From contig JAUVLV010000021.1 of assembly GCA_030600545.1 (NCBI GenBank), positions 1 to 42,850 of the forward strand: a DNA stretch of 42,850 nucleotides, written 5' to 3'. Within the stretch, counting starts at the first letter, position 1. Every line of letters begins with the position of its first letter. The stretch is from Candidatus Aegiribacteria sp. (lineage in GTDB: Bacteria > Fermentibacterota > Fermentibacteria > Fermentibacterales > JCC-6). This document shows, one piece after another, positions 1-7,177 of the stretch. The notes under the pieces are model-generated. The model made no database searches. It was not told the origin of the DNA and worked only from the letters and a program-made list of their open reading frames with translations. The position numbers and the translations under genes were made by a program.

Positions 1-276
1 TACGGAAGGAAGATCAGGCAGACCAACACGTCCCTGAGAGTAACAATCCGGCAGTTCAACGCAGTCCCAAATTCTGCTCTCCGCCGGGCTTTCGTAAAGC
101 CAGAAGCCCGGGATGGAGATTTCCAGGAGCATATGGTTCTGATCTGATTCAAGAACGTTCACTTCAGCATTTTCACCGGCAAGGCCACCGAAGGACTGCC
201 AGCTGGACGCATCACCCACGCCGGAAGCGAATCCCGCGGCTACTGCCAGTAAAAGGATAAAGAAAGTTATTTTCAT
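1..276 (-). CDS. N-terminus of secreted protein resembling a gingipain-type (C25) propeptide, cut by window edge
   Basis: Only the first 92 codons lie in the window; the reading frame is still open at base 1. The start ATG (276-274) follows an AGGAG SD at 290-286. Residues 1-18 form a signal peptide (MKITFFILLLAVAAGFAS). The following segment has aromatic strands (FWLYES) and ends with GLPDLPSV. A G-x-P-x-L-P element of this kind is typical of the beta-rich propeptide at the front of Peptidase_C25 (gingipain) proteins, many of which are exported by type IX secretion. The family call is inference from this short piece; the catalytic domain would lie beyond the left edge. A secreted beta-rich protein without protease activity is the alternative. 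Confidence 0.55.
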   Translation of the reverse strand, partial: MKITFFILLLAVAAGFASGVGDASSWQSFGGLAGENAEVNVLESDQNHMLLEISIPGFWLYESPAESRIWDCVELPDCYSQGRVGLPDLPSV

Positions 277-328
277 ATTTAATTTCTCCTTAAAAATTGA
301 TAGAAAATAAAACCTATACACAATACTA

Positions 329-357
329 ATTTAACGATACAATCCGCTGGAGGTCAA
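329..357 (-). promoter_or_regulatory. Possible sigma70-type promoter for the leftmost gene
   Basis: On the minus strand TTGACC (357-352) is followed after 17 bp by TTAAAT (334-329), about 50 bp upstream of the ATG at 276. The -35 is good and the -10 is poor, so this is a weak assignment. Confidence 0.3.
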
Positions 358-430
358 TACTGCTGTCTTGACGTATGTTAGGCTTCAGTCCATCTTGAAG
401 TATATTAAAGAAAATCGAAAGGAGCTGAAC

Positions 431-1129
431 ATGAAGAAAATTCTGATATTGATGCTTATCTGTGGCATTGCTACAGCGGGAATAAGGTTCGGAGGCAGGT
501 TAGGCTATTACAGTGGAGACGACCCCAGAACCGGGCAGAGCGCGTCAAGCGCTGTTTATGGAGGACAGCTGAGTTTTCCTCTCCTGAGCCTTGTAGAACT
601 TGAGATAAGTGGTTCGTACGCCGGCAGTGAGAGCGATATCACGATGGAGCAGTATCTGATAAGCTATATCGAAGACGAATACGGTCAGAGTTTTGAGGAC
701 ACTACTGGTCTCTACCAGTACCTTGAGAACGAATGGAAATGGTCTCCCGACAGCATCGGAAGCCAGATGTTAAGCGATTACACGGCTACTTTCCATGATA
801 TCGATCTGGGCGCTACAATGAAAATTAAAATACCCATCGGGGCAATACCGGTAAAACCATACGTCGGCGCCGGCGGCGGAGCCCACATCCTTTTCAGCGA
901 CGCTGATGTTTTGCTTCAGGTTGTTAACGAAGAAACCGGCGGTTCTGTGAACATTGATCCCTACGACCATGTACACCCGGGCATTCACGGAGTTCTGGGA
1001 GTTTCCTTCGAGCCGCCCATGGCACCACTGAGCGTTTTTGCCGAGTACAAGTACACAAAACCCATCGCATCGGATAACGAGGTAGATGGTATCAGCATGT
1101 TCTACGGCGGAGTAAACCTGGGATTCTAA
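431..1129 (+). CDS. Outer-membrane beta-barrel protein (OmpA/OMP_b-brl-like)
   Basis: The protein has 232 residues and is predicted to sit in the outer membrane; its ligand or role is unknown. The start at 431 is chosen because AAAGGAG lies just upstream (419-424) and residues 1-17 then form a clean signal peptide (MKKILILMLICGIATAG). A start at 368 would put extra residues in front of it. The rest alternates short amphipathic beta-strands (for example GGQLSFPLLSLVELEISGSY) with polar loops, has a conserved-looking PYVGAGGGAHILF hairpin, and ends YGGVNLGF. A terminal Phe is the usual BAM recognition signal. A soluble-looking insert of about 50 residues (100-145) is probably an extracellular loop. 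It is a single gene, convergent with the phosphatase and separated from it by a shared terminator. Confidence 0.7.
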   Translation: MKKILILMLICGIATAGIRFGGRLGYYSGDDPRTGQSASSAVYGGQLSFPLLSLVELEISGSYAGSESDITMEQYLISYIEDEYGQSFEDTTGLYQYLENEWKWSPDSIGSQMLSDYTATFHDIDLGATMKIKIPIGAIPVKPYVGAGGGAHILFSDADVLLQVVNEETGGSVNIDPYDHVHPGIHGVLGVSFEPPMAPLSVFAEYKYTKPIASDNEVDGISMFYGGVNLGF

Positions 1130-1136
1130 GACTGTA

Positions 1137-1176
1137 ACGACAGGTGAAGCCGATCGGATTCTGTTTCACCTGTCGT
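1137..1176. terminator. Bidirectional hairpin terminator between convergent genes
   Basis: A perfect 12-bp inverted repeat (ACGACAGGTGAA at 1137-1148 and its complement at 1165-1176) with a 16-nt loop, followed by TTCTATT. It lies between the ends of the barrel gene (1129) and the phosphatase gene (1179), so it can serve both strands. Confidence 0.75.
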
Positions 1177-1178
1177 TT

Positions 1179-1943
1179 CTATTGTCCAATTCCCTTGAGC
1201 ATTTCAGAATGAATCTGTTTTCCCGAGGCTGTCACTCCCCCGGCGGCAGGGGTCCATTTTCCCCCTTCGTATGCGGAGACTTCCCCTCCAGATTCCTTAA
1301 CAAGAAGATAGCCCGCGGCCATATCCCAGGGTTTCAGATGTTCTTCCCAGAAACCGTCCAGCCTCCCGCAGGCTACATATGCCAGATCAAGGGCTGCGGA
1401 GCCCCCCCTTCGTATTCCCTGGACTCTTCCGAGGAAATACTTCAAAACACCAAGATCCAGACCGAGATCATCTTCTTTTCTGTGGTACGGGAAACCGGTG
1501 GCGAATATGCAGTCAGATATTTTCTCTGTACCGGATGAGAATACCTGGCGTCCGTTCAGCCATGCTCCCGATCCTTTTGAAGCTGAGAAAGTTTCATTTC
1601 TGCCAGGGTCGTATACACAGCCGTACTCTATTTCGATCCCGCTCCAGTAGGCGATGCTTACAGTCCAGACGGGATAACCGTGGGCATAGTTATTCGTACC
1701 ATCAAGGGGGTCAACAATCCAGAAAGGAGGTTCAGGAAAATCTCCATCCCAGCTCTCTTCCCCAAGAAAACCTGCTTCAGGTTCTATTTCCAGAAGGCGT
1801 TTTTTCAGGTACTTTTCCGAGAGCAGGTCTGCTGTGGTAACCAGTTCATGATTACTTTTCCTCGTTATTTCCATCCCACTGTCAGCTGTGGCAAGAAGGA
1901 TCGAACCGGCCTCATGGGCCGCTTGAATTATATCATTAATCAT
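1179..1943 (-). CDS. Inositol monophosphatase family protein
   Basis: A 254-residue member of the Mg2+-dependent, Li+-sensitive inositol monophosphatase superfamily, which hydrolyses myo-inositol-1-phosphate or related sugar phosphates in the cytosol. All motifs are present: GEES at 61-64, the WIVDPLDGTNN motif at 75-85 (metal-binding D78 and D81), and the C-terminal motif with W206-D207 followed by AAG. Length fits the family (about 250-270). The start is the ATG at 1943, with an AAGG SD about 13 nt upstream. A longer open frame exists upstream but adds residues unlike the family N-terminus. The related CysQ or FBPase activity cannot be excluded from sequence alone. No operon partner is obvious; the upstream neighbour is divergent. 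Confidence 0.93.
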   Translation of the reverse strand: MINDIIQAAHEAGSILLATADSGMEITRKSNHELVTTADLLSEKYLKKRLLEIEPEAGFLGEESWDGDFPEPPFWIVDPLDGTNNYAHGYPVWTVSIAYWSGIEIEYGCVYDPGRNETFSASKGSGAWLNGRQVFSSGTEKISDCIFATGFPYHRKEDDLGLDLGVLKYFLGRVQGIRRGGSAALDLAYVACGRLDGFWEEHLKPWDMAAGYLLVKESGGEVSAYEGGKWTPAAGGVTASGKQIHSEMLKGIGQ

Positions 1944-2086
1944 ATTTTCACATGAGCCTTTCTGAATAAATTTCGACCGTTTGCATCGCAAATCTAAGAA
2001 CATTATGGTTCGATCTTGCTTTTTTTTCTATTACTGTAATACTTTAATTAATACTTTTATGCAGCATTTTAAGACAGGGGACAAAA

Positions 2087-2839
2087 ATGAAAAGGAAAAA
2101 TCTTATATCTCACAGCCTTTCAATCTGGTTATCCTGGGTTCTGGGAGTTCTTGCAATAGTGGCGGGAGCTTCAATAATTATCGTAGCTTTTACCGCGTGG
2201 GATCCGGTCAGAGGCAGCCTTGTATCCATATCGGAAGGGCTTCACAGCGCCAATTCAGCGGTGGAGCTTATAGGGAAAGATTTTGGAACATCGTCTTCTC
2301 TTGTAAACGAAGTAAGCAATTCCATAAGAAGCACGAAGAGCATTGTCCACGAAACATGGATAACTGTAAACAGTATAAGCGAAACCACAGAGGAAATAAG
2401 GGGGCTGGTACTCACAGTGGGAGAAAGCCTTGAAAACTTGCCCGTTGAGATAAATTCGATTATAGGCAGGAATTATTTTTTGGAAGCAGTTTCAAGCCTG
2501 AATAACACCTTCTACGCATCGGGAGAGATGATAACCCGGATGGAGCACCTTTCCGCTACAATGGAAACCCTTGAGCCGGTTCTTGAAGATGTTGCCAGCG
2601 GTGTTGATTCTCTTGCGGGCGACCTTTTCTCCACCGAGGAGGCTTTCAATGAAGCTACACGGCACCTTTCAAAGGCTGCAGGAGCCATCGAGAGCGCCGC
2701 GGATTCCACCATTCTTCCTCTGATAGCAGCTGGAATGGGTCTTATTCCATTGCTTGTGGGCATTTACCTGATAATCCAGGGGGTCGCTCTTCGAAGACTT
2801 TATTCCACCGGGGCTGCCGTTATGGAGGGAACAGAATGA
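2087..2839 (+). CDS. Unknown two-TM membrane protein with long coiled-coil-like ectodomain
   Basis: I do not recognise the family. The 250-residue protein has a membrane segment at about 12-36 and another at about 208-230, flanking roughly 170 residues of Ser/Glu/Thr-rich helix with heptad-like spacing (repeated VxSIxxT and LExLxxxVEI patterns). This layout resembles methyl-accepting or flotillin-like helical stalks, but there is no HAMP or signalling domain. The start is supported by AGGGGAC at 2076-2082. The short cytoplasmic tail after the second segment is RRLYSTGAAVMEGTE. It precedes another unknown membrane-associated protein by 84 bp in the same direction, so the two may be co-transcribed. 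Confidence 0.6.
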   Translation: MKRKNLISHSLSIWLSWVLGVLAIVAGASIIIVAFTAWDPVRGSLVSISEGLHSANSAVELIGKDFGTSSSLVNEVSNSIRSTKSIVHETWITVNSISETTEEIRGLVLTVGESLENLPVEINSIIGRNYFLEAVSSLNNTFYASGEMITRMEHLSATMETLEPVLEDVASGVDSLAGDLFSTEEAFNEATRHLSKAAGAIESAADSTILPLIAAGMGLIPLLVGIYLIIQGVALRRLYSTGAAVMEGTE

Positions 2840-2923
2840 AAAAGATCGATGTTCTCTGAATTCCATCTTTCGTCCGCTCCCGGAGCATGTCAAATCACTT
2901 TCACAGAACTATACTAAAAGTCT

Positions 2924-3454
2924 ATGAGAATTTTTATACTTTCGATACCGCTTATGTTTCATCTGCTGCATGCGGGAAGCCTTGTTTTACTGCAGCAGGA
3001 ATCCCTTGAAATCCCCATAGCCCGGTACAGAACAGTCAGATTTGCGCTCCAGGAGTACCAGTCGGATAGCGCAATCCTGAACGGAACGGTACAGATTTAT
3101 CCCGACACGGCATCCGTTGAGCTGATACTGTTTCACATAGACGATTATCTAAGATGGAGAAACAATGCGGGAACAGTTGATACTTTGGGATGCATGTCAG
3201 TATCGTCAGGGTCATTTGAATTGGAAGTGCCCGGACTTGGCAGTTATGCTCTTGTTGTTAGCAACAGAGGTAACTATCGGACAGTTACGGTTATTCTTGA
3301 TATAAATGTTATCTTTACAGGCACCGGAAAAACCGGAGATCCCCTGCCTTCCGCCCTGAGACTTGCTCTCGTCCTGATGATGGCAGGAACGGTTGCAGTG
3401 GCAGTGGGAAGTGTACTGTCAAAACATCTCTATAGGCGGAAACACATTACTTGA
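2924..3454 (+). CDS. Unknown secreted protein with C-terminal membrane anchor
   Basis: This 176-residue protein is unassigned. It has a signal peptide (MRIFILSIPLMFHLLHAGSL), a beta-rich middle (about 25-130) and a C-terminal hydrophobic segment at about 143-165 followed by the basic stop-transfer tail KHLYRRKHIT. This predicts a type I membrane protein with an extracytoplasmic beta domain. The SD is weak (AAAAG). The stop codon overlaps the -35 hexamer of the following iron-sulfur operon promoter, so the two units are tightly packed. No motif suggests an enzyme. Confidence 0.55.
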   Translation: MRIFILSIPLMFHLLHAGSLVLLQQESLEIPIARYRTVRFALQEYQSDSAILNGTVQIYPDTASVELILFHIDDYLRWRNNAGTVDTLGCMSVSSGSFELEVPGLGSYALVVSNRGNYRTVTVILDINVIFTGTGKTGDPLPSALRLALVLMMAGTVAVAVGSVLSKHLYRRKHIT

Positions 3455-3478
3455 CGGACCGTAATATCTGAATATACT
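3451..3478 (+). promoter_or_regulatory. Promoter of the iron-sulfur cluster operon
   Basis: TTGACG (3451-3456) and TATACT (3473-3478) are separated by 16 bp, 27 bp before the Rrf2 start codon. The -35 overlaps the stop codon of the preceding gene. Autoregulation by the Rrf2 protein is likely from family knowledge, but I did not find a clear IscR box. Confidence 0.6.
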
Positions 3479-3505
3479 CATATTCCTACAGGAAAAGGGG
3501 GAAAT

Positions 3506-3955
3506 ATGTTTATATCTACGCGAAGCCGGTACGCCCTTCGGGTCCTTGCCCGGATGGCCAGAATGACGAGTAAGGATGATAAACAGCCTATATCTCTTAC
3601 ACTGCTGTCAGAGCAGGAGCAGGTATCTGTGCGCTACCTTGAGCAGATATTCGGTCTTCTCAGGAGAAACGGAATAGTTAAAGGAAAACGGGGCCCCGGA
3701 GGAGGGTACGTTCTTGGAATGTCCCCTGAAGAGATCAGTCTTTACAGTATTTTCGATGTTCTTGAAAATGATTTTCTTCCAGCGAGCTGCATGTCCGGAG
3801 AAGCAACCTGTTCGCCTGGGAATCTTTTCAGCCAGGAACACTGCTCCCTTGAAGATACATGTGTAACCAGGCCATTGTGGATGAATCTCAGGGACATGTT
3901 CTGTTCCTATATGAGTGAAAAAACGCTGAAAGATCTTATAGAAGGAAACATCTAG
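3506..3955 (+). CDS. Rrf2 family transcriptional regulator (IscR-like)
   Basis: A 149-residue Rrf2 protein with a winged helix-turn-helix at about 1-75, which includes the recognition region SVRYLEQIFGLLRRNGIVKG and the wing GPGGGYVL. It is followed by a Cys-rich loop with C95, C102, C113 and C119 (the last before TRPLW). In IscR/NsrR-type proteins three Cys at this place hold an iron-sulfur cluster; here four are available. First gene of an operon with the scaffold and desulfurase genes, 12 bp upstream of the next. This strongly suggests it senses iron-sulfur status and represses the operon. A strong purine-rich SD (AGGAAAAGGGGGAA) precedes the ATG. Confidence 0.9.
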   Translation: MFISTRSRYALRVLARMARMTSKDDKQPISLTLLSEQEQVSVRYLEQIFGLLRRNGIVKGKRGPGGGYVLGMSPEEISLYSIFDVLENDFLPASCMSGEATCSPGNLFSQEHCSLEDTCVTRPLWMNLRDMFCSYMSEKTLKDLIEGNI

Positions 3956-3967
3956 GAAACAAAGTCA

Positions 3968-4555
3968 ATGTGGAAGTATTCGGAAAAACTCATGGATCAT
4001 TTCATGAATCCAAGAAATTCAGGGCAACTGCCTGATCCTGATGGACATTCCGAGGTTTGTTCTCCAAAATGTGGTGATGCCATGACCCTTGATATTCAGG
4101 TGGATGACGAGGATAGAATCGAGGATATAAGATTCATGACTTTCGGCTGCGCCGGCGCCATCGCAGCTTCTTCCGCACTGACGGAAATAGCCAGAGGGAA
4201 AACTCTGCAAGAGGCTCTGAGAATCACAAACGATCAGATAATCGAATTCCTGGGCGGAATACCGGAGGAGAAGTACCACTGCTCCGTAATGGGGCATGAA
4301 GCCCTTTCCGCGGCAGTTGACGATTTCAAAAAACGAAGTGATAACATCAATGAGCATCTTGAATCCATCATCAGAAAAATGCCTGAAGACCTTGCAGAAA
4401 CTGCGGGGAACGGAAATATCATAATCGAACATGTCCACCCCAGGCATGTTTCTATCCGGCTTGCAGGCGGTGATACCGAATCTGTAACCACGATTCTGGA
4501 AAAAGAACTGCTGGAGCGCACCGGCAGAATAATTGAAGTGAGAGTCTCAAGATGA
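3968..4555 (+). CDS. iscU: Iron-sulfur cluster scaffold (IscU/NifU N-domain) with unusual C-terminal extension
   Basis: A 195-residue protein. Residues 1-125 are a standard IscU fold that assembles [2Fe-2S]/[4Fe-4S] clusters from sulfur delivered by the desulfurase. The three ligand Cys are present: C35 (with D37 in CGDAM), C61 (FGCAG) and C105 (preceded by H104). The last 70 residues are not part of IscU. They resemble in outline the NifU C-terminal domain (repeated beta-alpha, ending TGRIIEVRV) but lack its CxxC motif, so this part cannot bind a cluster the usual way. Second gene of the operon; its stop overlaps the desulfurase start by 4 nt (ATGA), which indicates translational coupling. 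Confidence 0.92.
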   Translation: MWKYSEKLMDHFMNPRNSGQLPDPDGHSEVCSPKCGDAMTLDIQVDDEDRIEDIRFMTFGCAGAIAASSALTEIARGKTLQEALRITNDQIIEFLGGIPEEKYHCSVMGHEALSAAVDDFKKRSDNINEHLESIIRKMPEDLAETAGNGNIIIEHVHPRHVSIRLAGGDTESVTTILEKELLERTGRIIEVRVSR

Positions 4556-5703
4556 AAATCTATCTGGACAATAACGCTACCACAAGAGTTGTTCCTGAGG
4601 TTCTCGACGCAATGATTCCCTTTCTAACGGAAAGGTTCGGCAACCCATCCAGCTTTCACTCTTTCGGAAGCGATATAATGGAAAATATCGAAAAGGCCAG
4701 GAAGAATATTGCGGAACTCATAGGAGCCGATGCTGAAGAAATTATTTTCACGTCAGGGGGAACCGAAAGCGATAACACAGCCCTTATCGGCGCAGTGGAA
4801 ATCAATCCTTTGAAACCCGGCCTTGTTACATCCCGGATAGAACACCCGGCAGTTCTTGAAACAGCAGAGTATCTGGCCGGAAAGAGGCATCCCGTTGCGT
4901 TTTCTGAAGTAAACAGTGACGGAACACTGAATATGGATTCTTTCGAAAATTGTATCAGTGAACAGACGGGCCTTGTTTCAATAATGATGGCCAACAATGA
5001 AACCGGCGTTGTAATGCAGGTGAAAGAAGCGGCACGCAAGGCCCATGAAGCTGGAGCACTTTTTCATACTGATGCCGTTCAGGCCATGGGTAAGGTCACC
5101 GTTGATGTAAAATCCATGGGGATAGATATGCTCAGTCTCTCTGCTCACAAGTTCCATGGCCCGAAGGGAGTGGGAGCCCTTTACATCAGAAAAGGGATAG
5201 CAATTCCCCCGCTCATGCTTGGGGGGCACCAGGAAAAGGGAATGAGAGCGGGCACTTACAACGTTCCCGGAATTATTGGGCTTGGAAAAGCAGCAGAACT
5301 TGCAGCAGAACACCTTTCGGATAAGAGTGGCGGAACAGGACTACTGCTGGATAAACTGGAAAAGGGCATACTGGATAACTGCCCTGGAGCAGTTGTGGCA
5401 GGCGCAAACACCGAGAGGCTTCCCAATACAGCGACAGTGATGTTCAAGGGAGTGGAAAGTGAAGCTGTAATGACCATGCTGGACATAGAGGGTGTTTGTG
5501 TGTCTTCCGGCTCCGCTTGCAGCACCGGTGAACAAACCCCCAGCTACGTTCTTTCGTCTATGGGGATTGACCCGGTTGATGCCAACACTGCCATACGGTT
5601 CAGTTTGAGCAGATATACAACCAGTAGAGAAATAGACTATGTGATGGAGATTCTTCCTCCAATCATTGAAAAGCTAAGAAAAATTTCACCTTACGCTTAT
5701 TAG
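4552..5703 (+). CDS. iscS: Cysteine desulfurase (IscS/NifS)
   Basis: A 383-residue class V aminotransferase-fold PLP enzyme that converts L-cysteine to alanine and leaves a persulfide on its active-site Cys for the scaffold. Visible elements are the N-terminal IYLDNNATT, E97-H98-P (His stacks on PLP), HTDAVQ at 172-177, PLP lysine K200 in SAHKFHG, RAGT at 232-235, and the catalytic Cys C323 in SSGSACSTGE. The loop after the catalytic Cys is compact, as in NifS-type enzymes. It overlaps the scaffold gene by 4 nt. Its stop codon lies inside a hairpin shared with the convergent next gene. Very secure assignment; NifS versus IscS naming is arbitrary here, as there are no nitrogenase genes. Confidence 0.96.
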   Translation: MKIYLDNNATTRVVPEVLDAMIPFLTERFGNPSSFHSFGSDIMENIEKARKNIAELIGADAEEIIFTSGGTESDNTALIGAVEINPLKPGLVTSRIEHPAVLETAEYLAGKRHPVAFSEVNSDGTLNMDSFENCISEQTGLVSIMMANNETGVVMQVKEAARKAHEAGALFHTDAVQAMGKVTVDVKSMGIDMLSLSAHKFHGPKGVGALYIRKGIAIPPLMLGGHQEKGMRAGTYNVPGIIGLGKAAELAAEHLSDKSGGTGLLLDKLEKGILDNCPGAVVAGANTERLPNTATVMFKGVESEAVMTMLDIEGVCVSSGSACSTGEQTPSYVLSSMGIDPVDANTAIRFSLSRYTTSREIDYVMEILPPIIEKLRKISPYAY

Positions 5704-5726
5704 CCCGGATGAGTCCGGTCTAATAA
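5697..5726. terminator. Hairpin overlapping both convergent stop codons
   Basis: TTATTAG (5697-5703) pairs with CTAATAA (5720-5726), and inside it CCGG (5705-5708) pairs with CCGG (5715-5718) around the loop ATGAGT. The stem contains the TAG stop of the desulfurase gene and the TAG stop of the minus-strand gene. There is no U-run on either side, so termination strength is uncertain. Confidence 0.5.
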
Positions 5727-6475
5727 CCCGATCCCGTCCAGGCAGCTCCCCCCGAGATACTGTACGATTCTCTGCCGCTTAATCCTTTTCTGAGGACTCC
5801 GAACAGAGAAACACTGTCAAAGACGTAAAAAACTCCCGATCCGCTCAGACCGAGGTCACCGCACGTGTTCCCGTCCATTCCGCAGACTATCTGAACATCT
5901 TCCGCAACGTAGCTGGCGCCTCCAATGGAGAAATTCATATAATCTCTGATATGGTTCTCAAACGGGTTCCGACCTCCGTTCAGTACGTACGAAGCCGATG
6001 CCTGAAGCCGGAAAAGGCGGAAAGTAGTACCGGTCGATACTCCAAGAGAAAGCTCTGAACCACGGTCGCGACCCTCACTGCCGGTGGGAAACCTGAGGTG
6101 CCCGTTCAGAACAAGTGCAGAACCTCCACTGGCGGTTTCGTACAGCCAGGCGCAGCCTAAAGTAATATCTCCCAGCAACTTGCCTTCCTCAGCTGAATCA
6201 TGAAGAAAGAAGGGAATCTCTCCTCCAAGCTCAAGCCCATCCATCCAGCCCCAGGTGACGTTCATAGGAAGGACAAGGTAACTGTTGGAAGAACCTTTAA
6301 TACCAATGTAATCAAGATACCCCTGGATACGCAGGCCACCCGCTTGCAGAAGATCGCTTCCCGGCAGGAAGAGGAACCCGCTTAGTCCCCCCTGCGTTGA
6401 TGTTCCCTGAACTGAATCTCCAGCTGAAGTTCCAGCCACAGAAAGAATAATAACAGTAAGAAATACTTTTATCAT
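5720..6475 (-). CDS. Predicted outer-membrane beta-barrel protein of unknown role
   Basis: A 251-residue protein with a signal peptide of about 18 residues (MIKVFLTVIILSVAGTSA) and then repeated amphipathic beta-strands separated by Gly/Asn turns (for example LELGGEIPFFLH, ALVLNGHLRFPTGS, FRLQASASYVLNGG). It ends in an aromatic residue (WTGSGY), consistent with a barrel of 10-12 strands. The conserved-looking LRFPTGSEGRDRG turn resembles the loop seen in transporter-like meta-pathway barrel proteins, but I cannot assign a substrate. The start at 6475 is supported by AAGGGAG just upstream. Monocistronic, convergent with the iron-sulfur operon. Confidence 0.6.
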   Translation of the reverse strand: MIKVFLTVIILSVAGTSAGDSVQGTSTQGGLSGFLFLPGSDLLQAGGLRIQGYLDYIGIKGSSNSYLVLPMNVTWGWMDGLELGGEIPFFLHDSAEEGKLLGDITLGCAWLYETASGGSALVLNGHLRFPTGSEGRDRGSELSLGVSTGTTFRLFRLQASASYVLNGGRNPFENHIRDYMNFSIGGASYVAEDVQIVCGMDGNTCGDLGLSGSGVFYVFDSVSLFGVLRKGLSGRESYSISGGAAWTGSGY

Positions 6476-6577
6476 GATACTCCCTTATATTTCAACTTGA
6501 CTTGACATGCGATGAAAAGAATCTTCTTTCCGTCAGATGTTTTCCAACCAGAATTCACCGGGGGATAATAATAGAAA

Positions 6578-6976
6578 ATGAAATTGAGTGAGATAGGTCT
6601 TGTTCTTCTTGCCGCAGCTGCAGTGACAGGATTGATCTCTGTGGTCACGACCGGTCAGAAAATTGTTGAGAACAATAATGGGTTTCCAGAGGAAACCGAT
6701 CCTCAGATATTGTTAGAACATGATTTTACAGAGGTCTGTATAGGATCGGGTTTAAGAGATGTACCCTCAGCATCGGCGGATACTGTTGTAAGATCCATGG
6801 ATCTGGTTGATACAATTTCGGTACATCAGGCTAATCTGCATATAACCAGAACCCTTCGGGAACACGGTTTTGATCACGTGATAACATATCTGGTGCCCGA
6901 TAAGGGACTGTCCTTTCTTTGTCATACACTTGAGGGAGAACCACTTCGATTTGAATTGAATAATACGAGCAGATAA
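6578..6976 (+). CDS. Small membrane-anchored unknown protein
   Basis: This 132-residue protein is not recognised. An N-terminal hydrophobic segment (about 5-24, IGLVLLAAAAVTGLISVVTT) is either a signal anchor or an uncleaved signal peptide, followed by a roughly 100-residue acidic, soluble alpha/beta part. GGGGGAT lies about 11 nt upstream of the ATG. It precedes secDF by 201 bp with a promoter between, so it is probably its own transcript. Two Cys (in EVCIG and FLCHT) could form a disulfide. Confidence 0.5.
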   Translation: MKLSEIGLVLLAAAAVTGLISVVTTGQKIVENNNGFPEETDPQILLEHDFTEVCIGSGLRDVPSASADTVVRSMDLVDTISVHQANLHITRTLREHGFDHVITYLVPDKGLSFLCHTLEGEPLRFELNNTSR

Positions 6977-7002
6977 ACAAAAGCACCCCGGATTTCATCT
7001 TG

Positions 7003-7031
7003 TTGACACATTCTATTTCAGTCGCTATTCA
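7003..7031 (+). promoter_or_regulatory. Promoter of secDF
   Basis: TTGACA (7003-7008) and TATTCA (7026-7031) are separated by 17 bp. The -35 is a consensus match and the -10 matches at four positions. A transcript from here would have a leader of about 140 nt, which contains the inverted repeat at 7041-7060. Confidence 0.6.
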
Positions 7032-7040
7032 TCAGTTCCC

Positions 7041-7060
7041 GCAGAATTAGTATATTCTGC
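7041..7060. promoter_or_regulatory. Inverted repeat at the secDF transcription start region
   Basis: GCAGAAT (7041-7047) and ATTCTGC (7054-7060) are perfect inverted arms around TAGTAT. The position, just downstream of the -10, fits either an operator or a small leader hairpin. Confidence 0.4.
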
Positions 7061-7177
7061 CTGATATGCACTGGATTACAGAATCACATAACGGCCGGTT
7101 ATCGGATACCAGCCGCATTTTCTCGGTATGTCAAGATTACCTGACATCTGATGAAGGGTCCTCGGAGGTTATTACAT

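Noticed and set aside
2840-2923. Tiny frame MKKIDVL after the coiled-coil membrane gene
   Set aside because: Only seven codons without conservation evidence; treated as spacer.
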